In this document: in pieces, positions 18,747 to 27,965 of the stretch
Position numbering within the stretch: the first letter of the stretch is position 1
Layout: each line of letters opens with the position of its first letter
NCBI GenBank assembly: GCA_023251555.1
Contig: JAHEYN010000012.1
Span: 1-64,000, forward strand
Direction: 5' to 3'
From: Bacteroidota bacterium
GTDB taxonomy: Bacteria > Bacteroidota > Bacteroidia > AKYH767-A > JAHEYN01
DNA: 64,000 nt
Program-made: the position numbers and the translations under genes
Notes under the pieces: model-generated
Told to the model about the DNA's origin: nothing
What the model saw: the letters and a program-made list of their open reading frames with translations, nothing else
Database searches by the model: none

Positions 18747-19784
18747 TTAGCCTGACTTCGCTTCTGCGAGTGCCTGCTCAAGTTCCTTGATTCTTTTTTC
18801 GAGCTCGGGAAGTTTTTTAAATAATACGTATGCTCTTTTGTAATCTCCGATTCCGAAGGCAGGAGCACCCTGGACTACTTCGCCCTCGTTAATTATGCTG
18901 GAGGCAATACCGGACTTTGCGGCAATCTTGACCTTATCTGCAATGCTGATATGCCCGACAATACCCACCTGCCCGCCGATCATACAGTCGCGGCCGATTT
19001 TGGCAGAGCCGGCAATGCCTGTCTGCGCTGCGATTACAGTATTTTCCCCCACCTCCACATTGTGGGCTATCTGTATGAGGTTGTCCAGTTTAACGCCTTT
19101 CCTGATAATGGTGGATCCTATGGTAGCCCTGTCAATGGTAGTGTTGGATCCTATCTCCACATAGTCTTCAATAATCACGTTCCCGATTTGCGGCACTTTG
19201 CGGTAAGCATTATCATCCTGGGGGGTAAAGCCGAATCCGTCTCCTCCTATTATAACTCCGGCATGCAGGGTGCAGTTGCTGCCGATTATGCAGTCGGCAT
19301 AAACCTTGACGCCGGGAAAAAGCGTGGTGTTGTCTTTTATTTCTGCATTATCACCCACATAAACCTGGGGGTGTATTTTTACATTGCTCCCGATTTTCGC
19401 ACCATCCCCGATGATGGCAAAGGCGCCTATGTATGCGTCTTTCCCGACTACGGCAGTTTTTGATACAAAGGCCTGTGAGTCAATCCCGTGCTTGTCCATT
19501 CTTGCCTGATTGTATATCTCAAGCAGCCTGACAAAACTTTCATGCGGATTTTCCACCCGGATGAGTGTGGAGGAAACAGGTGCTTCCGGTTTGAAGTCAT
19601 TGCTTACAATCACGATGGACGCGGTTGTCTTGTATATGAAATGGGTGTATTTTGGATTGGATAGAAACGTCAGGGAGCCGGGTGTGCCTTCTTCGATTTT
19701 TGACAGTCGGCTGACCATTGCAAGGGGATTGCCTTCTGTCGTTCCTCCAAGCATTTTTGCAATATATTCGGCTGAAAACTGCAT
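18747..19784 (-). CDS. lpxD: UDP-3-O-acylglucosamine N-acyltransferase LpxD
   Basis: Third step of lipid A synthesis: N-acylation of the deacetylated UDP-acyl-glucosamine. N-terminal uridine-binding domain (1-~100), then a long hexapeptide beta-helix, catalytic His in [10 protein letters not shown], and a C-terminal coiled coil ([19 protein letters not shown]). The frame is open to a TTG at 19805, but the ATG at 19784 ([10 protein letters not shown]) is chosen: it matches the family N-terminus, and the promoter -7 box at 19807..19814 would otherwise touch the start codon. Gives 345 residues. First gene of the lpxD-lpxC/fabZ-lpxA-ATPase run. Confidence 0.96.
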   Translation of the reverse strand: MQFSAEYIAKMLGGTTEGNPLAMVSRLSKIEEGTPGSLTFLSNPKYTHFIYKTTASIVIVSNDFKPEAPVSSTLIRVENPHESFVRLLEIYNQARMDKHGIDSQAFVSKTAVVGKDAYIGAFAIIGDGAKIGSNVKIHPQVYVGDNAEIKDNTTLFPGVKVYADCIIGSNCTLHAGVIIGGDGFGFTPQDDNAYRKVPQIGNVIIEDYVEIGSNTTIDRATIGSTIIRKGVKLDNLIQIAHNVEVGENTVIAAQTGIAGSAKIGRDCMIGGQVGIVGHISIADKVKIAAKSGIASSIINEGEVVQGAPAFGIGDYKRAYVLFKKLPELEKRIKELEQALAEAKSG

Positions 19785-19806
19785 TAGTTCAGGGGTTGAA
19801 ACCAAG

Positions 19807-19814
19807 CAAATTTA
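19807..19814 (-). promoter_or_regulatory. -7 box TAAATTTG for the lpxD operon
   Basis: Minus-strand TAAATTTG followed by C, an exact TAnnTTTG match, 22 bases before the ATG at 19784. No -33 element at the expected spacing. The rest of the gap 19815-20032 shows nothing recognisable. Confidence 0.6.
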
Positions 19815-20032
19815 CAAATAAATAGGCAGGAGGAAAATAGGGGATGGCAAAGTTTTTAACAGGGTTATTAACCTGTTTTTGAGATAGTTTCTGCATGTGA
19901 GATATTGTAAAGCGGACGGATGGTTCAGGCATTTCCAATGGTCATTCCGTTTATGATGAAGTGTATCCTCCTTCATCTCATGTGTGAAAAGATCCCGGAT
20001 CCCTTAAAACCATTCAATAATAATACTTTTTC

Positions 20033-20040
20033 TAACTTTG
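20033..20040 (+). promoter_or_regulatory. -7 box TAACTTTG
   Basis: Exact TAnnTTTG match followed by C, 18 bases upstream of the ATG at 20059. It supports that ATG and rejects the in-frame TTG at 20038, which lies inside the box. Confidence 0.6.
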
Positions 20041-20058
20041 CCTTCAAACAAAAAATGT

Positions 20059-20613
20059 ATGTCCCGCGACCCTCTTTTTAAAACAGCGATGCGCTTTGGC
20101 GCATACAGCGGGCTTTCCATCTTTATTATATTCCTGCTTGTTTATTTTGCCGGAAAAAATCCTTTTACCAGCGGGCTGATGTGGCTTGGAACAGCTGTCT
20201 TTATTGCTTTTATGTCGTATGGGATGCGTTTTTACAGGGATGATATTTCCGGCGGCAGCATGACCTACTGGAGAGGCGTGCTTGCGGGCACACTTATTTC
20301 CATAGCCGGCTATGCAGCATTCTCTGTCCTGGTTTATGTCTTTATTGTTGCGGTGGATCCCTCCCTCCTTGAGAGATATAAAACGGAAGCTCTTGACGCC
20401 CTTGAACAGAGCAGGGATATGATCGAAGGAAAAGTCAGCGGGAACAGTATCGGGAAATATATTGACAAAGCCGCCGGAGAAATTGATAAACTCACTGCCG
20501 GTACCCTGGCTTTTTCTGACTTCCTCAATAAGGTTACAGGCGGTTTTATTTTTTCTCTCATCCTGTCTGCAATTCTGCGTAAATCAAAACCTCTTTTTGA
20601 TCAGCAGGGATGA
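20059..20613 (+). CDS. DUF4199 family membrane protein
   Basis: A 184-residue inner membrane protein with four predicted helices: about 14-31 (SGLSIFIIFLLVYF), 37-54, 73-97 (GVLAGTLISIAGYAAFSVL onward) and one near the C-terminus (GFIFSLILSAIL). Between helices 3 and 4 is a charged, helical extracytoplasmic loop. This matches the Bacteroidota DUF4199 layout. Its stop overlaps the ATG of the next glycosyltransferase by four bases, an arrangement I recall as common for this family, suggesting a role beside lipid-linked sugar transfer; function is not known. Confidence 0.85.
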   Translation: MSRDPLFKTAMRFGAYSGLSIFIIFLLVYFAGKNPFTSGLMWLGTAVFIAFMSYGMRFYRDDISGGSMTYWRGVLAGTLISIAGYAAFSVLVYVFIVAVDPSLLERYKTEALDALEQSRDMIEGKVSGNSIGKYIDKAAGEIDKLTAGTLAFSDFLNKVTGGFIFSLILSAILRKSKPLFDQQG

Positions 20614-21569
20614 ACATCCGGACCGACATATCCGTTATCATTCCGCTGCTTGATGAGGAGGATTCCGTGCAGGAGCTGGCTTCATGGATTGTGCGCGTGA
20701 TGGAGGCCGGCCGGTACAGTTACGAAATTTTTTTTGTGGACGACGGAAGCTCCGACGGCTCATGGAAAATTATTGAATCTCTTGCAGAGAAAAATCATGC
20801 TGTGAAGGCTGTGAGGTTCAGGAGAAATTACGGCAAGTCAGCGGCCCTTAACGTGGCATTCGCCCAATGCTCGGGGGAGGTGGTGATCACGATGGATGCA
20901 GATCTGCAGGACAGCCCCGATGAAATCCCGGCGCTCTACAGGATGATTAAAGAAGAAGGTTATGACCTCGTTTCGGGATGGAAAAAAATCCGGCACGATC
21001 CCTTTTCTAAAACCATACCCAGCAAGCTTTTTAACTGGACCACGCGAAAAATGTCCGGGATAAAAAATCTTCACGACTTCAACTGCGGGTTAAAAGCGTA
21101 CAGGAAGGATGTGGTCAAAAATATTGAAGTATACGGCGAGATGCACCGCTACATCCCCATGCTTGCCAAATGGGCAGGATATTCAAAGATAGGGGAGAAG
21201 GCAGTAGAGCATAAGCCCAGGAAATACGGGCGCTCCAAGTTCGGGATAGAGCGTTTCATGAATGGGTATCTTGACCTTTTGTCTATTTCCTTCATAGCGA
21301 GGTTCGGGAAAAAACCCATGTACCTCTTTGGCTTCCTCGGAACCTTCAGCTTTCTCGCAGGGTTTGGCATTGCAATCTACCTTGCTTATGAAAAGTTTGT
21401 GAATCATGTTTACAGGATGACCGAGCGCCCTCTGTTTTTTTTCGGTATGCTTGCGATGATCCTCGGTACGCAATTGTTTGTAGCAGGTTTTCTTGGAGAG
21501 ATGATTTCCCGCAATGCACCTGACAGGAACCGGTATATCGTTGACAGGAAACTGAATATAACGGCTTGA
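20610..21569 (+). CDS. family 2 glycosyltransferase, polyprenyl-phosphate type
   Basis: A 319-residue GT-A enzyme of the dolichyl/undecaprenyl-phosphate glycosyltransferase type (GtrB, ArnC, DPM synthase relatives). Nucleotide-sugar motifs VDDGSSDGSW and DADLQDSPDEI are near residues 47-56 and 97-107; the acceptor loop region includes HKPRKYGRSKFG. Two C-terminal membrane helices follow (about 233-255 and 268-292). Expected to load a sugar onto undecaprenyl phosphate at the inner membrane face. Coupled by overlaps to both neighbours, forming a three-gene unit. Confidence 0.9.
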   Translation: MNIRTDISVIIPLLDEEDSVQELASWIVRVMEAGRYSYEIFFVDDGSSDGSWKIIESLAEKNHAVKAVRFRRNYGKSAALNVAFAQCSGEVVITMDADLQDSPDEIPALYRMIKEEGYDLVSGWKKIRHDPFSKTIPSKLFNWTTRKMSGIKNLHDFNCGLKAYRKDVVKNIEVYGEMHRYIPMLAKWAGYSKIGEKAVEHKPRKYGRSKFGIERFMNGYLDLLSISFIARFGKKPMYLFGFLGTFSFLAGFGIAIYLAYEKFVNHVYRMTERPLFFFGMLAMILGTQLFVAGFLGEMISRNAPDRNRYIVDRKLNITA

Positions 21570-22699
21570 AAAATTTTATCATAGGTCCGGCGTTTCCCCT
21601 GCGTGGAGGCATTGCCGGTTTCAATGAAGCTTTATGCAGAACATTTAACCGGCTCGGAACGAAATCAGAAATTATCTCTTTCTCCCTGCAATACCCCGCC
21701 TTCCTGTTCCCGGGTAAAACTCAATATGCAGGCGGGAATCCTCCTCCGGACATCTCCATATCCTCCAGGATAAATTCCATTAATCCTCTCACCTGGTTTT
21801 CCACTGCATCAGCAATAAGGAAGCAGAACCCGGATTACGTTGTATTGCGCTACTGGATTCCTTTTATGGCTCCCTGCCTTGGAACCATTGCCCGCATGCT
21901 GAGGCGCTCGGGAATTAAAGTGATTGCAGTTATGGATAATGTGCTGCCCCATGAAAAAAGAGCAGGCGATAAAATCCTCACTCAGTATTTTGTCAGTTCC
22001 TGCGACGCCTTTGTGGTCATGGCTGCCCCCGTGAAGGATGACCTTGCCGCATTTACGTCTTCCTCCCGGGTATCTTTGATTCCTCATCCTGTTTATGATG
22101 TGTTCGGCGAAAAGGTGGATAAGAACGAGGCCAGGAAGCATCTTGGCTTAAGCGCTGCAGGAAGATACCTGCTTTTTTTCGGATTTATCAGGAAATATAA
22201 AGGGCTTGATCTCCTGTTCGAAGCAATGGCAGACCCGCGCCTCCGGGCTCTTGATGTGAAGCTGATCGTAGCAGGGGAGTTCTATGAGGATGAAGAGCGA
22301 TACCGGGAAATAATCAGAAGGCACGATCTCGCTGACAGGGTGATACTGAGAACGGATTTCATCCCCGATGAGGATGTGAAATATTACTTCTGCGCAGCGG
22401 ATCTTGTTACCCAGACCTATCACTCAGCCACCCAGAGCGGTGTGACGCAGGTTGCATATCATTTCGATCGTCCCGTGCTTGTTACCAGGGTGGGAGGCCT
22501 TGCAGAAATGATCCCTGCCGGTAAAGCGGGTTATGTGGTAGAAAAGAATCCGGAGGAAATTGCATCTGCCATCGAAGATTATTTTTTAAATGAGAGGGAG
22601 AAGCCTTTCGCTGCTGCCGTCAGGGAGGAAAAAAAACGCTTCAGCTGGGAATCAATGGCAAAAGGCATAGAGGAACTTGCAAAATCTCTTGCCGGGTAG
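21566..22699 (+). CDS. family 4 glycosyltransferase
   Basis: A 377-residue GT-B enzyme. The N-terminus is IGPAFPLRGGIAGFNEAL, where RGGI is the acceptor-side glycine loop; the C-terminal half carries the GT4 donor site with FFGFIRKYKGLDLL and TQSGVTQVAYHFDRPVLVT followed by GGLAEMI. The start codon is TTG at 21566, overlapping the previous TGA (TTGA), so translation must be coupled. Sugar specificity cannot be read from the sequence. Probably acts with the preceding GT2 in surface glycan or glycolipid assembly. Confidence 0.9.
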   Translation: MKNFIIGPAFPLRGGIAGFNEALCRTFNRLGTKSEIISFSLQYPAFLFPGKTQYAGGNPPPDISISSRINSINPLTWFSTASAIRKQNPDYVVLRYWIPFMAPCLGTIARMLRRSGIKVIAVMDNVLPHEKRAGDKILTQYFVSSCDAFVVMAAPVKDDLAAFTSSSRVSLIPHPVYDVFGEKVDKNEARKHLGLSAAGRYLLFFGFIRKYKGLDLLFEAMADPRLRALDVKLIVAGEFYEDEERYREIIRRHDLADRVILRTDFIPDEDVKYYFCAADLVTQTYHSATQSGVTQVAYHFDRPVLVTRVGGLAEMIPAGKAGYVVEKNPEEIASAIEDYFLNEREKPFAAAVREEKKRFSWESMAKGIEELAKSLAG

Positions 22700-22720
22700 G
22701 AAACACCGGTCGGTGCTCCT

Positions 22721-22739
22721 CTCAAAAATAAATTTTGAG
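22721..22739 (+). terminator. hairpin after the glycosyltransferase unit
   Basis: Stem CTCAAAA / TTTTGAG with loop ATAAA, preceded by a second small hairpin (CACCG GT CGGTG, 22704..22715). No strong T-run follows, so termination is only possible. Confidence 0.4.
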
Positions 22740-22762
22740 ACAGGCGCTTTATAATCACCAGT

Positions 22763-22978
22763 TTACCTTAAAACTTTGGCAGGCAGGTATGAAACCGCCT
22801 GGTAAAAGTAAATCCCATTTTCAAGGTTTGATTCAGAAATCGTTAATGTATTCTTTCCTTTCTTTATCGGATAACTCAATAATTTCCTGCTGGTAATATC
22901 ATATATTTCAAACACTCCTTTCTGATTATCAGCAAGTGAATAATCAAACTGCATCGTTCCGTTGTTTGGGATATACTT
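22763..22978 (-). pseudogene. orphan T9SS type A sorting-domain remnant
   Basis: The minus-strand frame reads KYIPNNGTMQFDYSLADNQ and continues through VFEIYDITSRKLLSYPI to ENGIYFYQAV, which is a C-terminal T9SS type A sorting domain (PNPxxG-like start, then EIYD, then NGIYFY). There is no gene in front of it: an in-frame stop lies at 22979..22981, and the complete cargo gene ends 21 bases further upstream with its own sorting domain. The first ATG is at 22954 but no signal peptide exists, so a secreted product is impossible. Best read as the leftover tail of a deleted or replaced cargo gene. Confidence 0.75.
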
Positions 22979-23001
22979 TTACAATAACAGAATAAAAAAA
23001 A

Positions 23002-24525
23002 TTAATTTATACTAATAAGTTTTTTAGTTATGATTCTTCCATCAACTACCATTTTCAAAAAATAGATGTTTGCAGGAGAAAAATATTTTTCAATATTAAA
23101 AACAAATTCATGCTTACCCGGCATTCTGGTGTCTTCCTGCTGATAATAAACCCTGCGATTAAGTATATCATATATTTCAACAGACACATTTGATCTTTTA
23201 TTCAAAACATAGCTAACATTAGCCTGACCTGAAAAAGGATTAGGAAACACTTCAAGAACCACCTCAGGATCTGGTTTTATATTATTTAACCCGCTATTGA
23301 TTTCATAACATATTTTAAGGCTTGGGCGAAGATTAATATCAGAATAATTATTCGAAGCAAATATCATGGAGTTGTAATAACCTTCTACCTGAAGCCGCAA
23401 CATAAAACCAAAGCTGGTTGACGGACTATTGATCATATCCTGAACAAGATTTTTTACATCTATATTCAAATAATTTTGTGCGGAGGAAGAGCTTTGGGAA
23501 AGTATGACTTGATTCTGTATTGTAGTATTAGGTTGAGTATTCCAAGATACTGTATTTTCATTCCAGCTAGAAGTGATTCTTTGAAGCAAGCTTGTATTTG
23601 CTGTGCCATACATAGCAACACCCCCTCCATTGTTTGGATTCGGGTAAGCATACAAAGACATTTTAGAATCCGTAATCACTGCATTCGCAGGTATAGAAGT
23701 TAAATCAAATTGTATAATACTTCTTGCATAGCATGGATTACCGCTACAAGTCCATCCTACTGAAGAAAATTGTGTGCTATGTCCAATGTTAGTAGAGGGC
23801 TGGGCGCCATCTACATAAACACATTTTCCAGTTACAGCATCAGGTATTATAGTTGTGCATGTGTCATTGCTACTCGTAGTAGCGGTATCATAAGTAATCG
23901 TTAATGATGGGCGCAAAGTAGAATCAGAATAATTATTCGAAGCAAATATCATGGAGTTATAATAATTTTGTGTCTGAAGTTGTAACATAAAACCAAAACT
24001 GGCAGATGGATTATCTACCATATCCTGAACAAGATATTTCACATCTATATTCAAATAATTTTGTGTTGAAGAAGTGCTCTGAAGAAGTACAACTTCGTTC
24101 TGGGTAGTGGTATTGGGTTGATTGTTCCATGTTGCTGTATTTTCATTCCAGCTTGAAGTAATTCTTTGAAGCAAACTTGTATTTGCTGTGCCATACATAG
24201 CCACACCAGCACCATTATTTGGGTTTGGATAGGCATATAATGATAACCTCGCGTCCGTAACAACAGCATTAGTTGGTATAGAAGTTAAATCAAATTGTAT
24301 AATACTTCTTGCATAACATGGATTACCACTGCAAGTCCATCCCACTGAAGAAAATTGAACACTATGTCCGATATTGGCAGACGGTTGCGCACCATCTAAA
24401 TAAACACATTTTCCGGTTACCGCGTCAGGTTTTAATACAAGAGTTGTTTGAGCGCTTAGGTGATTACCAATAATTATAAATACAAGAAAAACTTTAGCAG
24501 CATTAATCATAAGAATCTTTTTCAT
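23002..24525 (-). CDS. secreted DNRLRE-domain protein with two tandem domains and T9SS type A tail
   Basis: A 507-residue cargo protein. Signal peptide 1-~25 (VFLVFIIIGNHLSAQ). Two near-identical DNRLRE domains at 33-213 and 228-408, joined by a 14-residue Thr/Ser linker; each has the signature SSWNENTATWNNQP (or NTVSWNTQP) and a Cys pair in WTCSGNPCYARS. Residues ~425-507 are a T9SS sorting domain (VFPNPFSGQANVSYVL, VEIYDILNRRVYY, NIYFLKM). DNRLRE domains are found in extracellular and carbohydrate-related proteins. The gene is visibly more AT-rich than its neighbours, which suggests recent acquisition or relaxed composition. Confidence 0.9.
   Translation of the reverse strand: MKKILMINAAKVFLVFIIIGNHLSAQTTLVLKPDAVTGKCVYLDGAQPSANIGHSVQFSSVGWTCSGNPCYARSIIQFDLTSIPTNAVVTDARLSLYAYPNPNNGAGVAMYGTANTSLLQRITSSWNENTATWNNQPNTTTQNEVVLLQSTSSTQNYLNIDVKYLVQDMVDNPSASFGFMLQLQTQNYYNSMIFASNNYSDSTLRPSLTITYDTATTSSNDTCTTIIPDAVTGKCVYVDGAQPSTNIGHSTQFSSVGWTCSGNPCYARSIIQFDLTSIPANAVITDSKMSLYAYPNPNNGGGVAMYGTANTSLLQRITSSWNENTVSWNTQPNTTIQNQVILSQSSSSAQNYLNIDVKNLVQDMINSPSTSFGFMLRLQVEGYYNSMIFASNNYSDINLRPSLKICYEINSGLNNIKPDPEVVLEVFPNPFSGQANVSYVLNKRSNVSVEIYDILNRRVYYQQEDTRMPGKHEFVFNIEKYFSPANIYFLKMVVDGRIITKKLISIN
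23302..23844 (-). repeat. tandem DNRLRE unit, second (C-terminal) copy
   Basis: Codes residues 228-408. Matches the first copy at a constant offset of 585 bases (195 codons), with long identical DNA stretches such as those coding FASNNYSD and CYARSIIQFDLTSIP. Confidence 0.9.
23887..24429 (-). repeat. tandem DNRLRE unit, first (N-terminal) copy
   Basis: Codes residues 33-213. The two copies stay in register without gaps, so the duplication is an exact in-frame 585-base unit including the linker. Confidence 0.9.
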
Positions 24526-24573
24526 GGGAATTAATTTAGAAGTTAGGAGTGTAAATATATAATAATATAGACT

Positions 24574-25857
24574 CTAATAATTATATTTTTCTCCCCATAG
24601 TTTTTTCAGGAAATCGCGCAGTTCGTTTTCTCTCGCATTTTGTCCGGGATCATAAATCTTTTTTCCTCTTAGCTGTTCCGGGAGATATTCCTGGGCAGAG
24701 AAATTGTTTTTATAATTATGTGAATACTCGTAATTTTTTCCATAACCGGATTCCTTCATCAGCTTTGTCGGGGCATTCCTGAGATGCAGGGGCACCGGGA
24801 GGTTGCCTGTTTCTGCTGAAATTTTATTTGCAGTGGAAATTGCTGCTACCGAGGCATTGCTTTTTGGTGAGGATGCAAGGTATGCGGTTACCTGTGAAAG
24901 TATGATTTGTGCTTCCGGCATCCCTATTACATCAATGGCCTGGAAACAATTGTTTGCCATGATGAGGGCTGTGGGATTGGCATTCCCTATGTCCTCGGAG
25001 GCGAGGATGATCATCCTGCGTGCAATAAATTTCGGGTCTTCTCCCCCTTTCAGCATGCGGGCCAGCCAGTATATGGCGGCATTGGGGTCGCTGCCGCGCA
25101 CAGACTTGATAAAAGCAGAGATAATATCATAATGCATCTCTCCCTGTTTGTCATAAAGGGCAATTCTCTGCTGGGCCGTGTGCATGACTTTTTCATCAGT
25201 AATGATGAGAGGAGTTTCATTTGTTTCCGAGAGAAGTTCGAGCATGTTGAGCAGTTTCCTGGCATCTCCTCCGGAAAGGCTGATAAGGGCTTCGTGTTCC
25301 CTCAGATCTATTTTTTTCCGGGAAAGGATTTCATCTTTTGAAAGAGCCTGGTTAACTATTTTCAGCAGTTCTTCTTTTGCGAGCGGCTTCAGGATATACA
25401 CCTGGCAGCGGGAAAGGAGAGGTGAGATCACTTCAAAAGAAGGATTTTCTGTAGTGGCGCCAATCAGGGTGACAGTTCCCTTTTCCACTGCGCCCAGCAG
25501 GGAATCCTGCTGTGATTTGCTGAAGCGGTGTATCTCATCAATGAAGAGGATGGGGCTTTTTGCGCCCTCGTTTTCCTGCCTGTACCTGCCGGCTTTATCA
25601 ATTACCTCCCTCACTTCTTTCACACCCGAACTGATTGCGCTCAGCGTATAGAAGGGGGTGTTAAGGGATTCGGCGATCAGGTAAGCAAGAGTTGTTTTTC
25701 CGACACCCGGCGGCCCCCAGAAGATAATAGAGGGTATGCGGCCTGCTTCTATGGAACTGCGCAGTACTGCGTTTCTCCCTATAAGATGTTCCTGCCCTGT
25801 GTAGTCTTCTACCGAGTGCGGCCGCATCCTTTCTGCCAGAGGCATGGTGTTTTTCAT
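24574..25857 (-). CDS. rarA: replication-associated recombination protein A (RarA/MgsA)
   Basis: A 427-residue AAA+ ATPase of the clamp-loader clade that acts at stalled replication forks. Walker A GPPGVGKTTLAYLIAES (about 49-65), Walker B FIDEIHRFSKSQQD, sensor-1 GATTENPSFEV, arginine-finger region SPLLSRCQVY, followed by the MgsA C-terminal domain (SVRGSDPNAAIYWLARML, SEDIGNANP). The annotated frame is open one codon earlier at a TTG, but ATG 25857 (MKNTMPLAERM) fits better. Repeat copy C fills most of the gap between this gene and the phosphatase gene upstream of it. Confidence 0.95.
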   Translation of the reverse strand: MKNTMPLAERMRPHSVEDYTGQEHLIGRNAVLRSSIEAGRIPSIIFWGPPGVGKTTLAYLIAESLNTPFYTLSAISSGVKEVREVIDKAGRYRQENEGAKSPILFIDEIHRFSKSQQDSLLGAVEKGTVTLIGATTENPSFEVISPLLSRCQVYILKPLAKEELLKIVNQALSKDEILSRKKIDLREHEALISLSGGDARKLLNMLELLSETNETPLIITDEKVMHTAQQRIALYDKQGEMHYDIISAFIKSVRGSDPNAAIYWLARMLKGGEDPKFIARRMIILASEDIGNANPTALIMANNCFQAIDVIGMPEAQIILSQVTAYLASSPKSNASVAAISTANKISAETGNLPVPLHLRNAPTKLMKESGYGKNYEYSHNYKNNFSAQEYLPEQLRGKKIYDPGQNARENELRDFLKKLWGEKYNY

Positions 25858-25886
25858 CAACTCTTCAGGTATAAAATCTTCCAGTA

Positions 25887-25959
25887 TTAAATTGGTATTA
25901 ACCCCGGGGCAAGTCCCGGACCCTCTTTTCCGCCGCAGCGAAACGCGAAGGCGGTTAAA
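25887..25959 (-). repeat. interspersed intergenic repeat, copy C
   Basis: Read on the minus strand it begins TTTAACCGCCTTCGCG and ends GGTTAATACCAATT; it matches copies at 43775..43838 and 56824..56895. The ends TTAACC/GGTTAA are inverted. It overlaps the last codon and stop of the phosphatase gene: the TAA stop is part of the repeat's TTTAA end. Confidence 0.85.
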
Positions 25960-27946
25960 TCCTGATGCCCATCACCAGGATATCATCAATCTGTTCCCTT
26001 CCGGCTTTCCATTGATCCATGGTCTTTTCAAGTTCTTCTTTCTGTGAGTTCGTATCAAGGCCGCTTATCTTCTGCAGCAACTCCTGGAAGGGGGGATAAT
26101 AAAATTTCTTATTGGCCGGCCCGCCTTTCTGATCTGCAAAACCGTCGGAAAACATATACAGCATATCCCCCTTTTTCACTTTGATGAGATTATTGGTGAA
26201 CGGGGGAGGTTTTTCAGATCCGAGAATCTGCCTGCTGATGGATACCCTGTCTGCTTTATATTCGGTGAGTTTTCCGTCGCGGATAAAATACAGCGGAATT
26301 TTTGCCCCGGCATATTCCACTTCCATCTTTTGGTAATCAATAGCGCAAACTGCTATGTCCATCCCGTCTTTTACGGAATTTGCCGAAACGTGGTGCTTCA
26401 GGGTATATTCTATTTCTTTTTGCATCTGGTCTAATATGTGTGAAGGGCAGGATGCGGCGGTAGTTGACTTCTGAAGCATGTTATGCCCAATAATAGACAT
26501 GAAAGCGCCCGGTACGCCATGTCCGGTACAGTCTGTTACCGCGGATATTATTTTGCCGGAATCATGCCGGCTTATAAAATAAAAATCACCGCTCACCACA
26601 TCCTTCGGCCTGAAAAATATAAAACATCCGGGAAGCAACTGTGCTATTTCCGTGGGCAGCGGAAGAATGATTTCCTGGATCTTCTGGGCATATTCAATGC
26701 TGTCGGTGATCTGCAGGTTTTTCTTTTTGATCTCTATGTTTTGCACGTCGAGTTTCGCATTCAGTTTCTTGATGAGTCTGAAGCGGTTGCCCAGCAGGAC
26801 GGTGAACATGACAATAAGGATAAAGCCGGAGATGAAAATGTTTTTCATCGTTTTCTGGCGCCCCAGATCTTTTTCTTTCAGTTCTTTATCCTTGTTCAGA
26901 AGCTGGATCTCTTTTTCTTTTTTGTCGGTTTCGTAAAGAGCCTGCATCTGTGCTGTTTGTTTTGATGTTTCTGCATTCAGCAGCGTGTCCTTCAGCTCTG
27001 CATACATACTTAGATACTCGAAAGCTTTTTTGTAATCTCCTTTCTGCGAATAGAGCTTGGAAAGATTTTGGTACAACTCCTGGAATATCTCTTTTGACTG
27101 CAGCTCCTCCGTGAGGCGGAGTGCCTGATTGAGGTAGCCGAGTGCCTTGTCGTATTGTTTCATGTTGACATAAACAATCCCGATGTTGGCGGTGGAACTG
27201 ACGATTCCTCTTTTATCCCCGGTTTCTTTTTTCAGGATGAGCGACTGCATGTAATAGCGGATTGCTTCCTCATAGTTTTTTTTGACGTCATAGATCATCC
27301 CGATATTGTTGAGTGCGTAAGCCATGCTTTTTTTGTCTTTTGTCTGAGTGTTAAGAGCCAGACTCTCCCTGTAGTAAAAGAGGGCACTGTCAGGAATGTC
27401 TTTTTTATAGTAAACATTGGCAATGTTGTTATAGGAGGTGGCTATTGTTTTTTTGTCGTTTATTTCTTTTCCGAGTGCCAGTGCGCGGAGGTTGTAACGG
27501 AGAGCCATGTCCTGGTTGCCCTGACGGGAGTATACCAGTCCTATATTATTGAGCGATGACCCGGTGGCAAGCTTATCACCGAGCTCTTCAAACAGTTTAA
27601 GACCAGCAAAAAAGTTAGTAAGCGACCGTGCATAGTCGCCGAGAAAATAATAAGCGAGACCCTGGTTACGGGCTGCCTTGGCGAGCCCGGTTTTAAAATG
27701 AATCTTCGCAGCCAGCTCCCCGGCCTCCCTGGCAAGAGTGAGTGTCCGGGCAGGGTCATCCGTTCGCAGCTCAAAGGCCAGGGCATTGAGGGCGTTGACT
27801 TTATTGGTGTCATCTTTCTGCTTTGTGATTGCAAAAGCCATGGAGTCAAGCCTGGGCGTCTGGGAATACACAAACGGAAAAGGGAAAAGAAAAAGGAAGA
27901 ACAGCGCTGCCCGTAAAATATAAAGTCTGTTTTCCGGGAGGTTCAT
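25955..27946 (-). CDS. TPR-containing SpoIIE-type serine phosphatase (membrane signalling protein)
   Basis: A 663-residue protein: signal peptide or N-terminal anchor (about 8-28), six to seven tetratricopeptide repeats (about 55-320; for example NNIGLVYSRQGNQDMALRY, NNIANVYYKKDIPDSALFY), a Lys/Glu coiled coil, a membrane helix near 365-385 (IFISGFILIVMFTVLLG), a second short coiled coil, and a C-terminal PP2C/SpoIIE phosphatase domain with metal-binding [10 protein letters not shown] and [15 protein letters not shown]. The design is periplasmic TPR sensing linked to a cytoplasmic phosphatase. It has a paralogue at 49929..52088. The partner anti-anti-sigma protein and kinase are not in the window. 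Follows the YiiX-like gene by 19 bases. Confidence 0.9.
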   Translation of the reverse strand: MNLPENRLYILRAALFFLFLFPFPFVYSQTPRLDSMAFAITKQKDDTNKVNALNALAFELRTDDPARTLTLAREAGELAAKIHFKTGLAKAARNQGLAYYFLGDYARSLTNFFAGLKLFEELGDKLATGSSLNNIGLVYSRQGNQDMALRYNLRALALGKEINDKKTIATSYNNIANVYYKKDIPDSALFYYRESLALNTQTKDKKSMAYALNNIGMIYDVKKNYEEAIRYYMQSLILKKETGDKRGIVSSTANIGIVYVNMKQYDKALGYLNQALRLTEELQSKEIFQELYQNLSKLYSQKGDYKKAFEYLSMYAELKDTLLNAETSKQTAQMQALYETDKKEKEIQLLNKDKELKEKDLGRQKTMKNIFISGFILIVMFTVLLGNRFRLIKKLNAKLDVQNIEIKKKNLQITDSIEYAQKIQEIILPLPTEIAQLLPGCFIFFRPKDVVSGDFYFISRHDSGKIISAVTDCTGHGVPGAFMSIIGHNMLQKSTTAASCPSHILDQMQKEIEYTLKHHVSANSVKDGMDIAVCAIDYQKMEVEYAGAKIPLYFIRDGKLTEYKADRVSISRQILGSEKPPPFTNNLIKVKKGDMLYMFSDGFADQKGGPANKKFYYPPFQELLQKISGLDTNSQKEELEKTMDQWKAGREQIDDILVMGIRI

Positions 27947-27965
27947 ATTTACCGCTAAGGGATTC

